From contig CAYFIR010000008.1 in the NCBI GenBank assembly GCA_964343195.1, forward strand, positions 1 through 64,000: a stretch of 64,000 nt of DNA, written 5' to 3'. Shown in pieces: positions 34,906 to 43,406 of the stretch (positions within the stretch are counted from its first letter, which is position 1; the number at the start of each line of letters is the position of its first letter). A model generated the notes under the pieces. It was not told the origin of the DNA. It made no database searches and saw nothing but the letters and a program-made list of their open reading frames with translations. The position numbers were made by a program, and so were the translations under genes. This stretch comes from CAYVAP01 sp964343195. GTDB lineage: Bacteria; Bacteroidota; Bacteroidia; J057.

Positions 34906-36084
34906 ATGTATCGACTTCCGCTTGTATTCCTGGCTGTGCTCCTGTCAATCAACGGATGCCAGCCGACCTCTCCTTCGACTCCTCGCACCCAGCACTTCCT
35001 GGTAATTGGAGTAGATGGACTGAGTCCTGATGGCATTCGCAAGGCAGCGACCCCCAACATTGACCGCCTGATGGTCACCGGAGCCAGCACCCTCACTGCC
35101 CGTGCAGTTCTGCCTAGCAGTAGCAGCCCCAACTGGGCTTCCATGATCATGGGGGCCGGACCAGAGCAGCATGGCATCACCTCAAATGAATGGGAAATCG
35201 ACGACCATGAACTGGCTCCCATGACCCATACAGAAGGGGGCCGCTTCCCAACCATTTTCACCCTCCTTCACGAGCAAAAACCTGAAGCTACCACCGGTGC
35301 CATTTACCACTGGAAGGGGTTTGGTCGCCTGTTTTATGACGCAGAAGTCGACTATGTAGCCCACGGAGAAACCGAAGAAGAGACCGCGAAACTTGCTGCC
35401 GCCTTCCTTCGTGAGCAGAAGCCCAATTACCTGTTTGTCCATCTGGATCATGTAGATGGGGCTGGACATCATTTTGGGCACGGCTCACCCGAGTACTATG
35501 CTTCCGTAAGCAGAGCCGATAGCCTGATAGGTCAAATCCTTCATGCGCTAGACGAATCCGGCATGGCCAGCCAGACGACCATTCTGCTGACAGCAGATCA
35601 CGGCGGCAAACACAAAGGCCATGGAGGGGAATCACTTGCAGAAATGGAGATTCCTTTTATCCTCTCTGGAAAAGGGGTGAAACCCGGGTATTCAATCGCG
35701 CACGCCGTGAGCACCGTGGATAATTCCCCCACTGCTGCCTGGGCCCTGGGCCTCGAGGCTCCCTATGCCTGGACTGGACGCCCCGTGAAAACCGCTTTCC
35801 TTGGAGAATCCGCTCCCGCCAACAGCGCCCTGAAGCCCGTTTTGCCTCGACCATCTCTGGTTCAGTCCGAGGAGGGCGATAGCCTAAAACTGGAACTCTA
35901 TGTCTCTGAAGCCTTTATTGGCTACACCCTGGACGGCAGCGAACCCACCGAAACCTCTTCTCACTACGAAATGCCCCTCACACTGAAAGCTGGCCAAATC
36001 CTGAAAGCCAAAGCCTTCCGGGAAGGCTATGCTCCCAGCAGCACCCTCATCATCAACCCTGCTTCGATTTCCGCCCGTGAATAA
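34906..36084 (+). CDS. Lipoprotein phosphodiesterase/nucleotide pyrophosphatase family enzyme with C-terminal beta domain
   Basis: The 392-residue product begins MYRLPLVFLAVLLSINGC, a lipoprotein signal with Cys18. The alkaline-phosphatase-superfamily core (type I phosphodiesterase/NPP, PF01663-like) has FLVIGVDGLSPDGI (metal Asp), SSSSPNWASMIMG (nucleophile Ser/Thr region), HLDHVDGAGHHFGHG and LLTADHGGKHKGHGG (metal ligands). Residues about 310-385 form a chitobiase/hexosaminidase C-terminal-like domain (IGYTLDGSEPTETSSHYEMPLTL, LKAKAFREGYAPSS). It would act at the cell surface or periplasm on phosphodiesters, nucleotides or other organophosphates. The start at 34906 follows the inverted repeat; the longer frame from 34759 is not coding. 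Confidence 0.88.
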   Translation: MYRLPLVFLAVLLSINGCQPTSPSTPRTQHFLVIGVDGLSPDGIRKAATPNIDRLMVTGASTLTARAVLPSSSSPNWASMIMGAGPEQHGITSNEWEIDDHELAPMTHTEGGRFPTIFTLLHEQKPEATTGAIYHWKGFGRLFYDAEVDYVAHGETEEETAKLAAAFLREQKPNYLFVHLDHVDGAGHHFGHGSPEYYASVSRADSLIGQILHALDESGMASQTTILLTADHGGKHKGHGGESLAEMEIPFILSGKGVKPGYSIAHAVSTVDNSPTAAWALGLEAPYAWTGRPVKTAFLGESAPANSALKPVLPRPSLVQSEEGDSLKLELYVSEAFIGYTLDGSEPTETSSHYEMPLTLKAGQILKAKAFREGYAPSSTLIINPASISARE

Positions 36085-36105
36085 CCCATTCCCTAATTAA
36101 TTCTT

Positions 36106-38919
36106 ATGCTTCGCATTCTTCCCCTCGCCATCCTCCTGCTATGGATAGGCTGTAGCTCCCCTTCGGATCAACAATGGGTCGCCCAGGCCCCCGCTGGAGA
36201 TCGATACTGTACGCTGAATCCAGACGGGGAGACCATCCTGCCAAATGGACGCATCGTCAAGCCTTTGGGCAACACCATTCGGCTGGCGCCCCACCCCTAT
36301 GGCCTGACCCTTAGCCCTGAGGGCAACATCGCCATTACCGCCAACAGTGGGACCAAGCCATTTTCCATCTCCATTGTAAAAAACCTGCTGGATCAATCAC
36401 CAACTGTCCAGCAAATCCCCGAAGGAGCCCAAAATGATGAGGACCTCCTCGGAGCCGTTTTCATGGGCCTCGCGGTTACCCCCGACGAAAAATCGGTCTA
36501 CGTAGCTGGTGGACAGGAAAATATGATCTACCGATTTGATCTGACAACAGGCGAAAGGCTGGATAGCATCGACTGTAACCAGAGCTTTGATAACCGCGAC
36601 TTCAGCCACGGTTATATCGGCGATATGGCCTTGAGCCAGGATGGCAAGCGGCTTTATGCCGTCGATCAGATTGGCTTTCGTCTGATTGTGATCGATACCG
36701 AAAAGGGAGAAGTCATTCAGAATGTGGCTACGGGTCGCTATCCCTTTGGAATTTGCCTATCCCCCGACGGCCAGAAGGCCTATGTAGCCAATGTGGGCCT
36801 CTTTGCCTACCAACCCATCGAAGGCATCGACCCCACCGATCTCGGAAGCAGCGGCCTTACCTACCCTGCCTTTGGATATGGAAGCGAAGAAATGGTTGAG
36901 GGCGTGGAGCGTGAGGGACATCAGGTACCTGGTCTCGGCGATCCCAATGTACCGGAGAGCTTTTCAGTTTGGGCGGTAGATCTGAGCAAGTCAACAGCCA
37001 AAGTCACAGGGAAAATCAAAACCGGGGTGCTCGTAGGCGAGGTGGTAGAGGGAATTCCTGCCGTAGGAGGAGCCAGTCCTAACTCGCTCGTGGCAACCGA
37101 CGACTACGTGTTCGTATCCAATGGCAACAACGACAACATCTCGGTCATCGATCCTGCTCAGGATACCGTCATCAAGACCATTTCTCTGAGTTTGGACGAA
37201 AAACTGGATGCTTACCGTGGAATCATCCCCTTCGGACTGGCCATCTCACCCGATCAGAAGCGGCTCTATGTGGCCGAGTCCGGCATCAACGCTGTTGGGG
37301 TAATCGATGTAGAAAAGCTGGAGCTCCTGGGCCACCTGCCTGCTGGCTGGTTTCCTTCCAAGCTCAAGGTTCACCCCGATGGGCAACACCTGATCGTAGC
37401 CAATGCCAAGGGCTACGGCAGTGGCCCCAATGGCGGTTCTACCTTCGAAATGGGGCCAGAGGGTAGCTACATCGGGGGGTTGATGAAGGGCTCACTCAGC
37501 ATCATGCCCATTCCATCTGACGATGAACTGAAAGCCTATTCTGAGCAGGTGCTCCGCAACAATGTGTCGTATCACCCTGCCGATGCTCCCGAATTTGCCC
37601 ATCGAAGCGGCAATCCCATCCCGCTTTTCCCAAAGGCCGACACTACGCCCATCAAATACATCGTCTTCATCTCCAAGGAAAACCGGACGTATGATGAAGT
37701 ATTTGGGCAATTGAAGGATGGCAATGGAGAACCAGAACTAGCCAGATATGGCCTGGGGGCTTCCTTCCGAAATAATGCCGGAACAGACTCGGTTCAGAAC
37801 TGTGATGTGATGGTCAACCACCTGGCTTTGGCCAGACGCTTTGCCATCAGCGACAATTTCTACGTGGACTCGGACCACAGCGCCGATGGCCACCGCTGGC
37901 TCGTCGATACTTACCCCAATGAGTGGGTAGAAACCCACGTTTCTGCTTCATATGGAGGCAAGCGTGGTGCTCGTGCCGACAGCAAAGCTCCAGGGAATTT
38001 CGCACAGGTAGGTGCCAGTGGAGCCATCTACCCCGAGGACTACAACGAGCATGGTGCTATCTGGGATCACTTCGAGCGAAATGAAGTTAACTTCTTCAAC
38101 TTTGGCTTCGGCACCGAGATGAGCGGTAGCTTTGCCGATAGCACGATGAAATACACCGGGATTCGTTATCTGGTGAATTTCCCACTGCCTGGGCCTCTGT
38201 ATGAACGTTCTTCGCGTCAGTATCCAACCTACAACATGGCCATTCCCGATCAGTTCAGAGCCGATCAGTTTATGGCAGAATGGAAAGAAAAAGGCTGGGA
38301 CGATGGACAGAGCCTCCCACAGGTGCTCACAGTTCTGCTACCCAATGACCACGGCGCGGGTGATCGCCCGCAGGCTGGATATCCTTTCCGCGAAAGCTAC
38401 ATGATGGACAATGACCTGGCACTGGGCCGCCTGGTAGAGTTTCTCTCACACACGCCCTACTGGAAAAACATGATGATCGTCGTTACCGAGGACGATTCTC
38501 AAAACGGGGTAGATCACGTAGATGCCCACCGCAGCCTCCTGATGGTCATTTCTCCCTGGACAAAAAAGGGCTATGTAAGCCATAACCATTATAGCTTTGG
38601 GTCCATCTTCAAGACCTTCTGGAACGTATTGGGAACGCCTTACCTCAATCAGTATGATGCCACCGCTTCGGACCTAGCGGACTGCTTTACCGATGAGCCA
38701 GACTTCACTCCCTACAATGCGCTGGCGATGGATTCCAGGGCATTTGATCCACAGAAAGTGCTGGACCCATTTGATGAAGAGTTTGACTGGAGCGCGGTTG
38801 TGGAGTCGCCTTTACTCGATGATCCGGCATTTCTGCGCAAAGAGGCAGAGGAAGCAGATCAGGAGCGGGAAATGGAACGAAATCGCCAGAGCAATCCTCT
38901 GCGGGATGATGAAGATTGA
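36106..38919 (+). CDS. Lipoprotein with YVTN-type beta-propeller and phosphoesterase domain
   Basis: The 937-residue lipoprotein has MLRILPLAILLLWIGC (Cys16). Residues about 60-450 form a YncE/YVTN-like beta-propeller (repeats with LALSQDGKRLYAVD, GICLSPDGQKAYVAN, GLAISPDQKRLYVAESG). Residues about 510-850 form a phosphoesterase-family domain (PF04185-like) with the signature KENRTYDEVFGQL, then DSDHSADGHRW, VTEDDSQNGVDHVDAHRS and SHNHYSFGSIFKTF. This family cleaves phosphomono- or diesters such as phospholipids or phosphate esters. It starts 21 bp after the preceding phosphodiesterase and is probably in the same transcript. The C-terminus is highly charged. A bidirectional terminator follows. 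Confidence 0.9.
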   Translation: MLRILPLAILLLWIGCSSPSDQQWVAQAPAGDRYCTLNPDGETILPNGRIVKPLGNTIRLAPHPYGLTLSPEGNIAITANSGTKPFSISIVKNLLDQSPTVQQIPEGAQNDEDLLGAVFMGLAVTPDEKSVYVAGGQENMIYRFDLTTGERLDSIDCNQSFDNRDFSHGYIGDMALSQDGKRLYAVDQIGFRLIVIDTEKGEVIQNVATGRYPFGICLSPDGQKAYVANVGLFAYQPIEGIDPTDLGSSGLTYPAFGYGSEEMVEGVEREGHQVPGLGDPNVPESFSVWAVDLSKSTAKVTGKIKTGVLVGEVVEGIPAVGGASPNSLVATDDYVFVSNGNNDNISVIDPAQDTVIKTISLSLDEKLDAYRGIIPFGLAISPDQKRLYVAESGINAVGVIDVEKLELLGHLPAGWFPSKLKVHPDGQHLIVANAKGYGSGPNGGSTFEMGPEGSYIGGLMKGSLSIMPIPSDDELKAYSEQVLRNNVSYHPADAPEFAHRSGNPIPLFPKADTTPIKYIVFISKENRTYDEVFGQLKDGNGEPELARYGLGASFRNNAGTDSVQNCDVMVNHLALARRFAISDNFYVDSDHSADGHRWLVDTYPNEWVETHVSASYGGKRGARADSKAPGNFAQVGASGAIYPEDYNEHGAIWDHFERNEVNFFNFGFGTEMSGSFADSTMKYTGIRYLVNFPLPGPLYERSSRQYPTYNMAIPDQFRADQFMAEWKEKGWDDGQSLPQVLTVLLPNDHGAGDRPQAGYPFRESYMMDNDLALGRLVEFLSHTPYWKNMMIVVTEDDSQNGVDHVDAHRSLLMVISPWTKKGYVSHNHYSFGSIFKTFWNVLGTPYLNQYDATASDLADCFTDEPDFTPYNALAMDSRAFDPQKVLDPFDEEFDWSAVVESPLLDDPAFLRKEAEEADQEREMERNRQSNPLRDDED

Positions 38920-38943
38920 CGGTGACTGTTCAGTGTCGACCAT

Positions 38944-38973
38944 AAAAAAAGCCCCTCTTGCGAGGGGCTTTTT
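38944..38973. terminator. Bidirectional terminator between the phosphoesterase operon and rpoC
   Basis: The stem GCCCCTC/GAGGGGC (38951-38957, 38962-38968) with a 4-base loop is flanked by seven A on the left and five T on the right. It can end the plus-strand phosphoesterase transcript and the minus-strand rpoBC transcript. Confidence 0.9.
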
Positions 38974-38994
38974 CAATTTATGTTGAAGTCAGGC

Positions 38995-41900
38995 TTATTC
39001 AGCCATGGCTTCCTGGGCGGCAGCCCGGCGGGCTACTCGCTCTTTGTACTCATCCATATCGCCTACCAGGATGTCCTGATAGCGACGAAGTCCGGTACCG
39101 GCAGGGATCAGGTGTCCAACGATCACATTTTCCTTCAAGCCATTCAGCTCGTCGGTTTTGGCGGTGATCGCAGCCTCACTGAGGACCTTGGTGGTCTCCT
39201 GGAAGGAAGCCGCAGACAGCCATGATTTGGTACCCAGAGAAGCACGGGTGATACCCATCAGTACAGGCTGGCAGATCGCTGGGCGGGCTTTGCGGGCCTT
39301 TACCAGTTCCTTATCCTGACGACGCAGCAGTGAGTTCTCATCACGTAGACGACGCTGAGACACGATCTGACCTGGGCGCAGGTTCTCGGAACCTCCGGCC
39401 TCTTCTACGACCAGTTTGTCATAGATCCAGTCATTTTCCTCCTGGAAGTCCAGCTTCATCACGACTTCCTTCTCCAGGAAGATGGTGTCACCAGCATCCA
39501 CGATCTCGGCCTTTTGCATCATCTGGCGTACGATTACCTCAACGTGCTTATCGTTGATAGGTACACCCTGCATTCGATATACTTCCTGGATCTCGTTCAC
39601 GATATAAGCCTGTACAGCACTTGGGCCCTTGATGGTCAGGATATCCTTAGGGGCAATCGCTCCATCGGACAGGTTTTCACCTGACATCACATAGTCACCG
39701 TCGTGCACCAGGATGTGCTTATTCAGCGAAATCAGGTACTTGCGCTCATCGGAATCATCCGGAGCCTTCACAAAGACCTCCCGGTTACCCCGCTTGATAC
39801 CTCCAAGGCGAATTACCCCTTCAATTGCAGATACCACTGCAGGGTTGGATGGGTTACGTGCCTCAAAGAGCTCGGTAACACGAGGAAGACCACCGGTAAT
39901 GTCGGCAGTACCACCACCGCTACGAGGAATCTTCACCAGGATCTTACCTGCGTACAGTTCTTCCTGGTCTTCTACTACGAGGTGAGCACCAACAGGCAAG
40001 TTGTAAGAGCGCAACTCGTTTCCTTCGGTATCCTGAACGATAATCGTCGGGTTGACCGTGCGGTCACGGCTATCGATAATAACCTTCTCACGGTATCCAG
40101 TCTGCTCATCGGATTCTTCCAGGTAGGTTTGACCTTCCTTCACATCCTTGAGCACCACTTTCCCCTTGAACTCGGATACGATCACGGAGTTGTAGGGGTC
40201 CCAGTTGGCCATCAGGATTCCCTTCTCAACCTGTTGCTTGTCTTCCACATACAGATTGGCACCGTAAGGTACTTTGTTAGAGAACAGAATACGGGACTGG
40301 TCGTCCAGGATCTTCACTTTACCGGCACGAGAAACGACAATCTTGTTGATTTCGCCATCGTCTTCACGCTCTACGAAACGTACGTTTTCCAGTTCGATGG
40401 TACCGTTGAACTTGGCCTTCAGCTGGCTGGCAGATGCCAGACGCTGAGCGATACCCCCTACGTGGAAGGTACGCAGAGTCAGCTGGGTACCCGGTTCACC
40501 GATGGACTGGGCAGCAACTACCCCTACGGCTTCTCCCATCTCTACCAGTTGCCCGGTAGCCATGTGGCGGCCATAGCACTTGGAGCAAACACCCTGGCGA
40601 GACTCACAGGTCAGCACCGAGCGGATCTCGACTTCCTCGATGGTCGTTTCATCTATCTCACGGGCGATAGCCTCTGTGATTTCTTCTCCACTTGCTACGA
40701 TAATTTCGTCGGTCAATGGATGATACACATCGTTGAGGGATACACGACCCAGGATTCGCTCGTGGAGCGGCTGAATGATGTCCTCATTCTCTTTCAGAGC
40801 AGAAATGGTAATGCCTCGCAGGGTACCACAGTCAAACTCTGTAATGATAACATCCTGGGCTACATCCACCAGACGACGGGTCAGGTAACCTGCGTCAGCA
40901 GTTTTCAGGGCAGTATCGGCCAGACCTTTACGTGCACCGTGGGTGGAGATGAAGTACTCCAGTACGGAAAGCCCTTCTTTGAAGTTTGCCAGGATGGGGT
41001 TCTCGATGATCTCACCCGCAGATCCCTTGAGGGTTTTCTGTGGCTTGGCCATCAGACCACGCATACCACCGAGCTGACGAATCTGCTCTTTGGAACCACG
41101 TGCTCCGGAGTGGAACATCATGTAGATATTATTGAAGCCATCCTTGTCAGTCTCAAGCTGCTTCATCAGGGTCTCGGTCAGGGCGGAGTTGGTGTGCGTC
41201 CAGATGTCAATCACCTGGTTGTAGCGCTCATTCTCCGTGATCAGACCCATGTTATAGTTCATCAGAACCTCTTCAATCCGACCTTCAGCCTCGGCAATCA
41301 GGGTTTCTTTCTCTTCCGGGATGATTACCTCAGAAAGTGAGAAGGAAAGCCCTCCTTTAAAGGCCTCCTGGAATCCAAGATTCTTCAGGTCGTCGAGGAA
41401 CTTAACGGTATCTACCAGCCCAACCTTCAGGAAGATGTTGGCAATTACCTTACGCATCGACTTCTTGGAAAGCAGCTGGTTTACGTATCCGGCATTTTTG
41501 GGAACGATTTTGTTGAACAGTACCCGTCCAACAGTCGTCTCAATGATTTCGGTTACAGGCTTACCTTCCTCATCAAATACGTACTGACGATTTTCTTCAT
41601 CGTACTTGTGAATACGCACCTTGATGATGGCGTGCTTGGCTACCACTCCTTCATTGTAGGCAATCTCAACCTCTTCGGTACTACCAAAAATCAGTCCTTC
41701 CCCTTTATCATTGGGGCGACCTTTTGTCAGGTAATAAACTCCCAATACCATGTCCTGGGTGGGCAGGGTAATGGGCGACCCATTTGCTGGGTGAAGGATG
41801 TTATGCCCTGCCAGCATCAGCACCATGGCTTCCAGACAGGCTTCGTTGCTCAATGGAACGTGGACCGCCATCTGGTCACCGTCAAAGTCGGCGTTGAAAC

Positions 41901-43308
41901 CAGTACATACCAATGGGTGCAGTCGAATTGCCTTACCTTCTACCAGTTTTGGCATAAAGGCCTGGATACCCAGACGGTGCAGGGTCGGAGCACGGTTCAG
42001 CATCACCGGATGGCCCTTGAGGACATTCTCGAGAATGTCCCAAATGACAGGGTCCCGGCGATCAACCAGCTTCTTGGCACTCTTAACGGTCTTCACGATG
42101 CCACGCTCGATCAGTTTCCTGATAACGAATGGCTTAAACAATTCTGCGGCCATTGACTTGGGCAGACCACACTCATGCAGTTTGAGGTGAGGACCAACCA
42201 CAATTACAGAACGGCCGGAGTAGTCAACACGCTTACCAAGCAGGTTTTGACGGAAACGTCCCTGCTTACCTTTCAGCATGTCGGAAAGAGACTTCAGCGC
42301 TCGATTTGAGTCTGAGCGAACCGCATTTACTTTACGGGTATTGTCAAACAGAGAATCAACTGCTTCCTGGAGCATCCGCTTCTCATTACGGAGAATCACC
42401 TCAGGAGCCTTGATTTCAATCAGACGCTTTAGTCGATTGTTTCGAATGATGACCCTACGGTAGAGGTCATTCAGGTCAGATGTAGCAAAACGTCCCCCTT
42501 CCAGCGGTACGAGCGGGCGCAGTTCTGGTGGGATGACAGGTACAATGCGTACCACCATCCATTCGGGGCGATTCTCAATGCGGCGGTTAGCGGCACGGAA
42601 CGCCTCAACCACCTTGAGTCGCTTCAATGCGTCGTTCTTACGCTGCTGGGAAGTCTCATTAGCAGCTTTCTGCCTCAGCTCATATGATAGTTCGTCCAGG
42701 GCAATGGTACCCAGGAGGGCTTCCAGTGCCTCGGCACCCATTTTGGCGACAAACTTTTGCTCGTCCTCATCGGGGAGCATCTGATTTTCCTTGGGCAGAG
42801 TCTCAAGGATATTGAGGTACTCTTCTTCGGTAAGGAAGTCCATGCGCTGTAGACCTTCCTTTTCCAGCACTCCCGGAGTAATAACTACGTAGCGCTCATA
42901 ATAAATAATTTGATCCAGCTTCTTGGACGTAAGTCCCAGGAGATAGCCGATTTTGCTGGGTAGGGTACGGAAGTACCAGATATGAGCAACTGGAACCACC
43001 AACTGAATGTGTCCCATGCGCTCACGACGCACTTTCTTCTCAGTCACCTCAACACCACAGCGATCACAGATAATGCCTTTGTAGCGGATCCTCTTGTACT
43101 TACCACAATGACATTCGTAGTCCTTTACCGGGCCAAATATCCTCTCGCAAAACAAGCCATCCTTTTCGGGCTTGTAGGTACGATAGTTGATGGTCTCCGG
43201 CTTGAGTACCTCACCATGAGACCGGTTGAGGATGGCCTCGGGTGATGCAAGACTCACCGTAATCCGTTGAAAATCACTGGATATTTTGGTGTTCTTAACG
43301 ATGGGCAT
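38995..43308 (-). CDS. rpoC: DNA-directed RNA polymerase subunit beta'
   Basis: The 1437-residue beta' subunit starts with the N-terminal zinc-binding cysteines (CHCGKYKRIRYKGIICDRC near 66-84). The catalytic NADFDGDQMAVHVPL is around residue 470, and the second zinc cluster lies in RSVLTCESRQGVCSKCYG near 900. The length and full domain set are normal for Bacteroidota. An unusually strong ribosome-binding sequence, AGGAGG, lies 6 bp before the ATG. The 98-bp spacer from rpoB contains a terminator-like hairpin at 43353-43387. Confidence 0.99.
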   Translation of the reverse strand: MPIVKNTKISSDFQRITVSLASPEAILNRSHGEVLKPETINYRTYKPEKDGLFCERIFGPVKDYECHCGKYKRIRYKGIICDRCGVEVTEKKVRRERMGHIQLVVPVAHIWYFRTLPSKIGYLLGLTSKKLDQIIYYERYVVITPGVLEKEGLQRMDFLTEEEYLNILETLPKENQMLPDEDEQKFVAKMGAEALEALLGTIALDELSYELRQKAANETSQQRKNDALKRLKVVEAFRAANRRIENRPEWMVVRIVPVIPPELRPLVPLEGGRFATSDLNDLYRRVIIRNNRLKRLIEIKAPEVILRNEKRMLQEAVDSLFDNTRKVNAVRSDSNRALKSLSDMLKGKQGRFRQNLLGKRVDYSGRSVIVVGPHLKLHECGLPKSMAAELFKPFVIRKLIERGIVKTVKSAKKLVDRRDPVIWDILENVLKGHPVMLNRAPTLHRLGIQAFMPKLVEGKAIRLHPLVCTGFNADFDGDQMAVHVPLSNEACLEAMVLMLAGHNILHPANGSPITLPTQDMVLGVYYLTKGRPNDKGEGLIFGSTEEVEIAYNEGVVAKHAIIKVRIHKYDEENRQYVFDEEGKPVTEIIETTVGRVLFNKIVPKNAGYVNQLLSKKSMRKVIANIFLKVGLVDTVKFLDDLKNLGFQEAFKGGLSFSLSEVIIPEEKETLIAEAEGRIEEVLMNYNMGLITENERYNQVIDIWTHTNSALTETLMKQLETDKDGFNNIYMMFHSGARGSKEQIRQLGGMRGLMAKPQKTLKGSAGEIIENPILANFKEGLSVLEYFISTHGARKGLADTALKTADAGYLTRRLVDVAQDVIITEFDCGTLRGITISALKENEDIIQPLHERILGRVSLNDVYHPLTDEIIVASGEEITEAIAREIDETTIEEVEIRSVLTCESRQGVCSKCYGRHMATGQLVEMGEAVGVVAAQSIGEPGTQLTLRTFHVGGIAQRLASASQLKAKFNGTIELENVRFVEREDDGEINKIVVSRAGKVKILDDQSRILFSNKVPYGANLYVEDKQQVEKGILMANWDPYNSVIVSEFKGKVVLKDVKEGQTYLEESDEQTGYREKVIIDSRDRTVNPTIIVQDTEGNELRSYNLPVGAHLVVEDQEELYAGKILVKIPRSGGGTADITGGLPRVTELFEARNPSNPAVVSAIEGVIRLGGIKRGNREVFVKAPDDSDERKYLISLNKHILVHDGDYVMSGENLSDGAIAPKDILTIKGPSAVQAYIVNEIQEVYRMQGVPINDKHVEVIVRQMMQKAEIVDAGDTIFLEKEVVMKLDFQEENDWIYDKLVVEEAGGSENLRPGQIVSQRRLRDENSLLRRQDKELVKARKARPAICQPVLMGITRASLGTKSWLSAASFQETTKVLSEAAITAKTDELNGLKENVIVGHLIPAGTGLRRYQDILVGDMDEYKERVARRAAAQEAMAE

Positions 43309-43314
43309 GCTTTA

Positions 43315-43320
43315 CCTCCT
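43315..43320 (-). promoter_or_regulatory. Strong Shine-Dalgarno site of rpoC
   Basis: AGGAGG lies six bases before the rpoC ATG on the minus strand. Genes of this phylum seldom carry such sites. It allows ribosomes to initiate independently on rpoC, just downstream of a terminator-like hairpin. Confidence 0.75.
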
Positions 43321-43352
43321 AATTTTTGATCCTAATGAAAGGAATGTATGGG

Positions 43353-43387
43353 AAAAAGCCACCTCTGCTTTTCCCGAACAGAGGTGG
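43353..43387 (-). terminator. Terminator-like hairpin between rpoB and rpoC
   Basis: Read on the minus strand, the 9-bp stem CCACCTCTG/CAGAGGTGG (43379-43387, 43359-43367) with an 11-base loop is followed by C and then five T (43353-43357). It looks like an intrinsic terminator or attenuator inside an operon that is normally cotranscribed. Partial read-through would set the rpoB:rpoC transcript ratio (inference). Confidence 0.6.
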
Positions 43388-43406
43388 TGAAACGCGTTCT
43401 TGTTGG

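Noticed and set aside
39703..41340. 545-codon frame antisense to rpoC
   Set aside because: It lies wholly inside the well-supported rpoC gene on the other strand and has no domain or start signal. Long antisense frames are common opposite highly biased genes.
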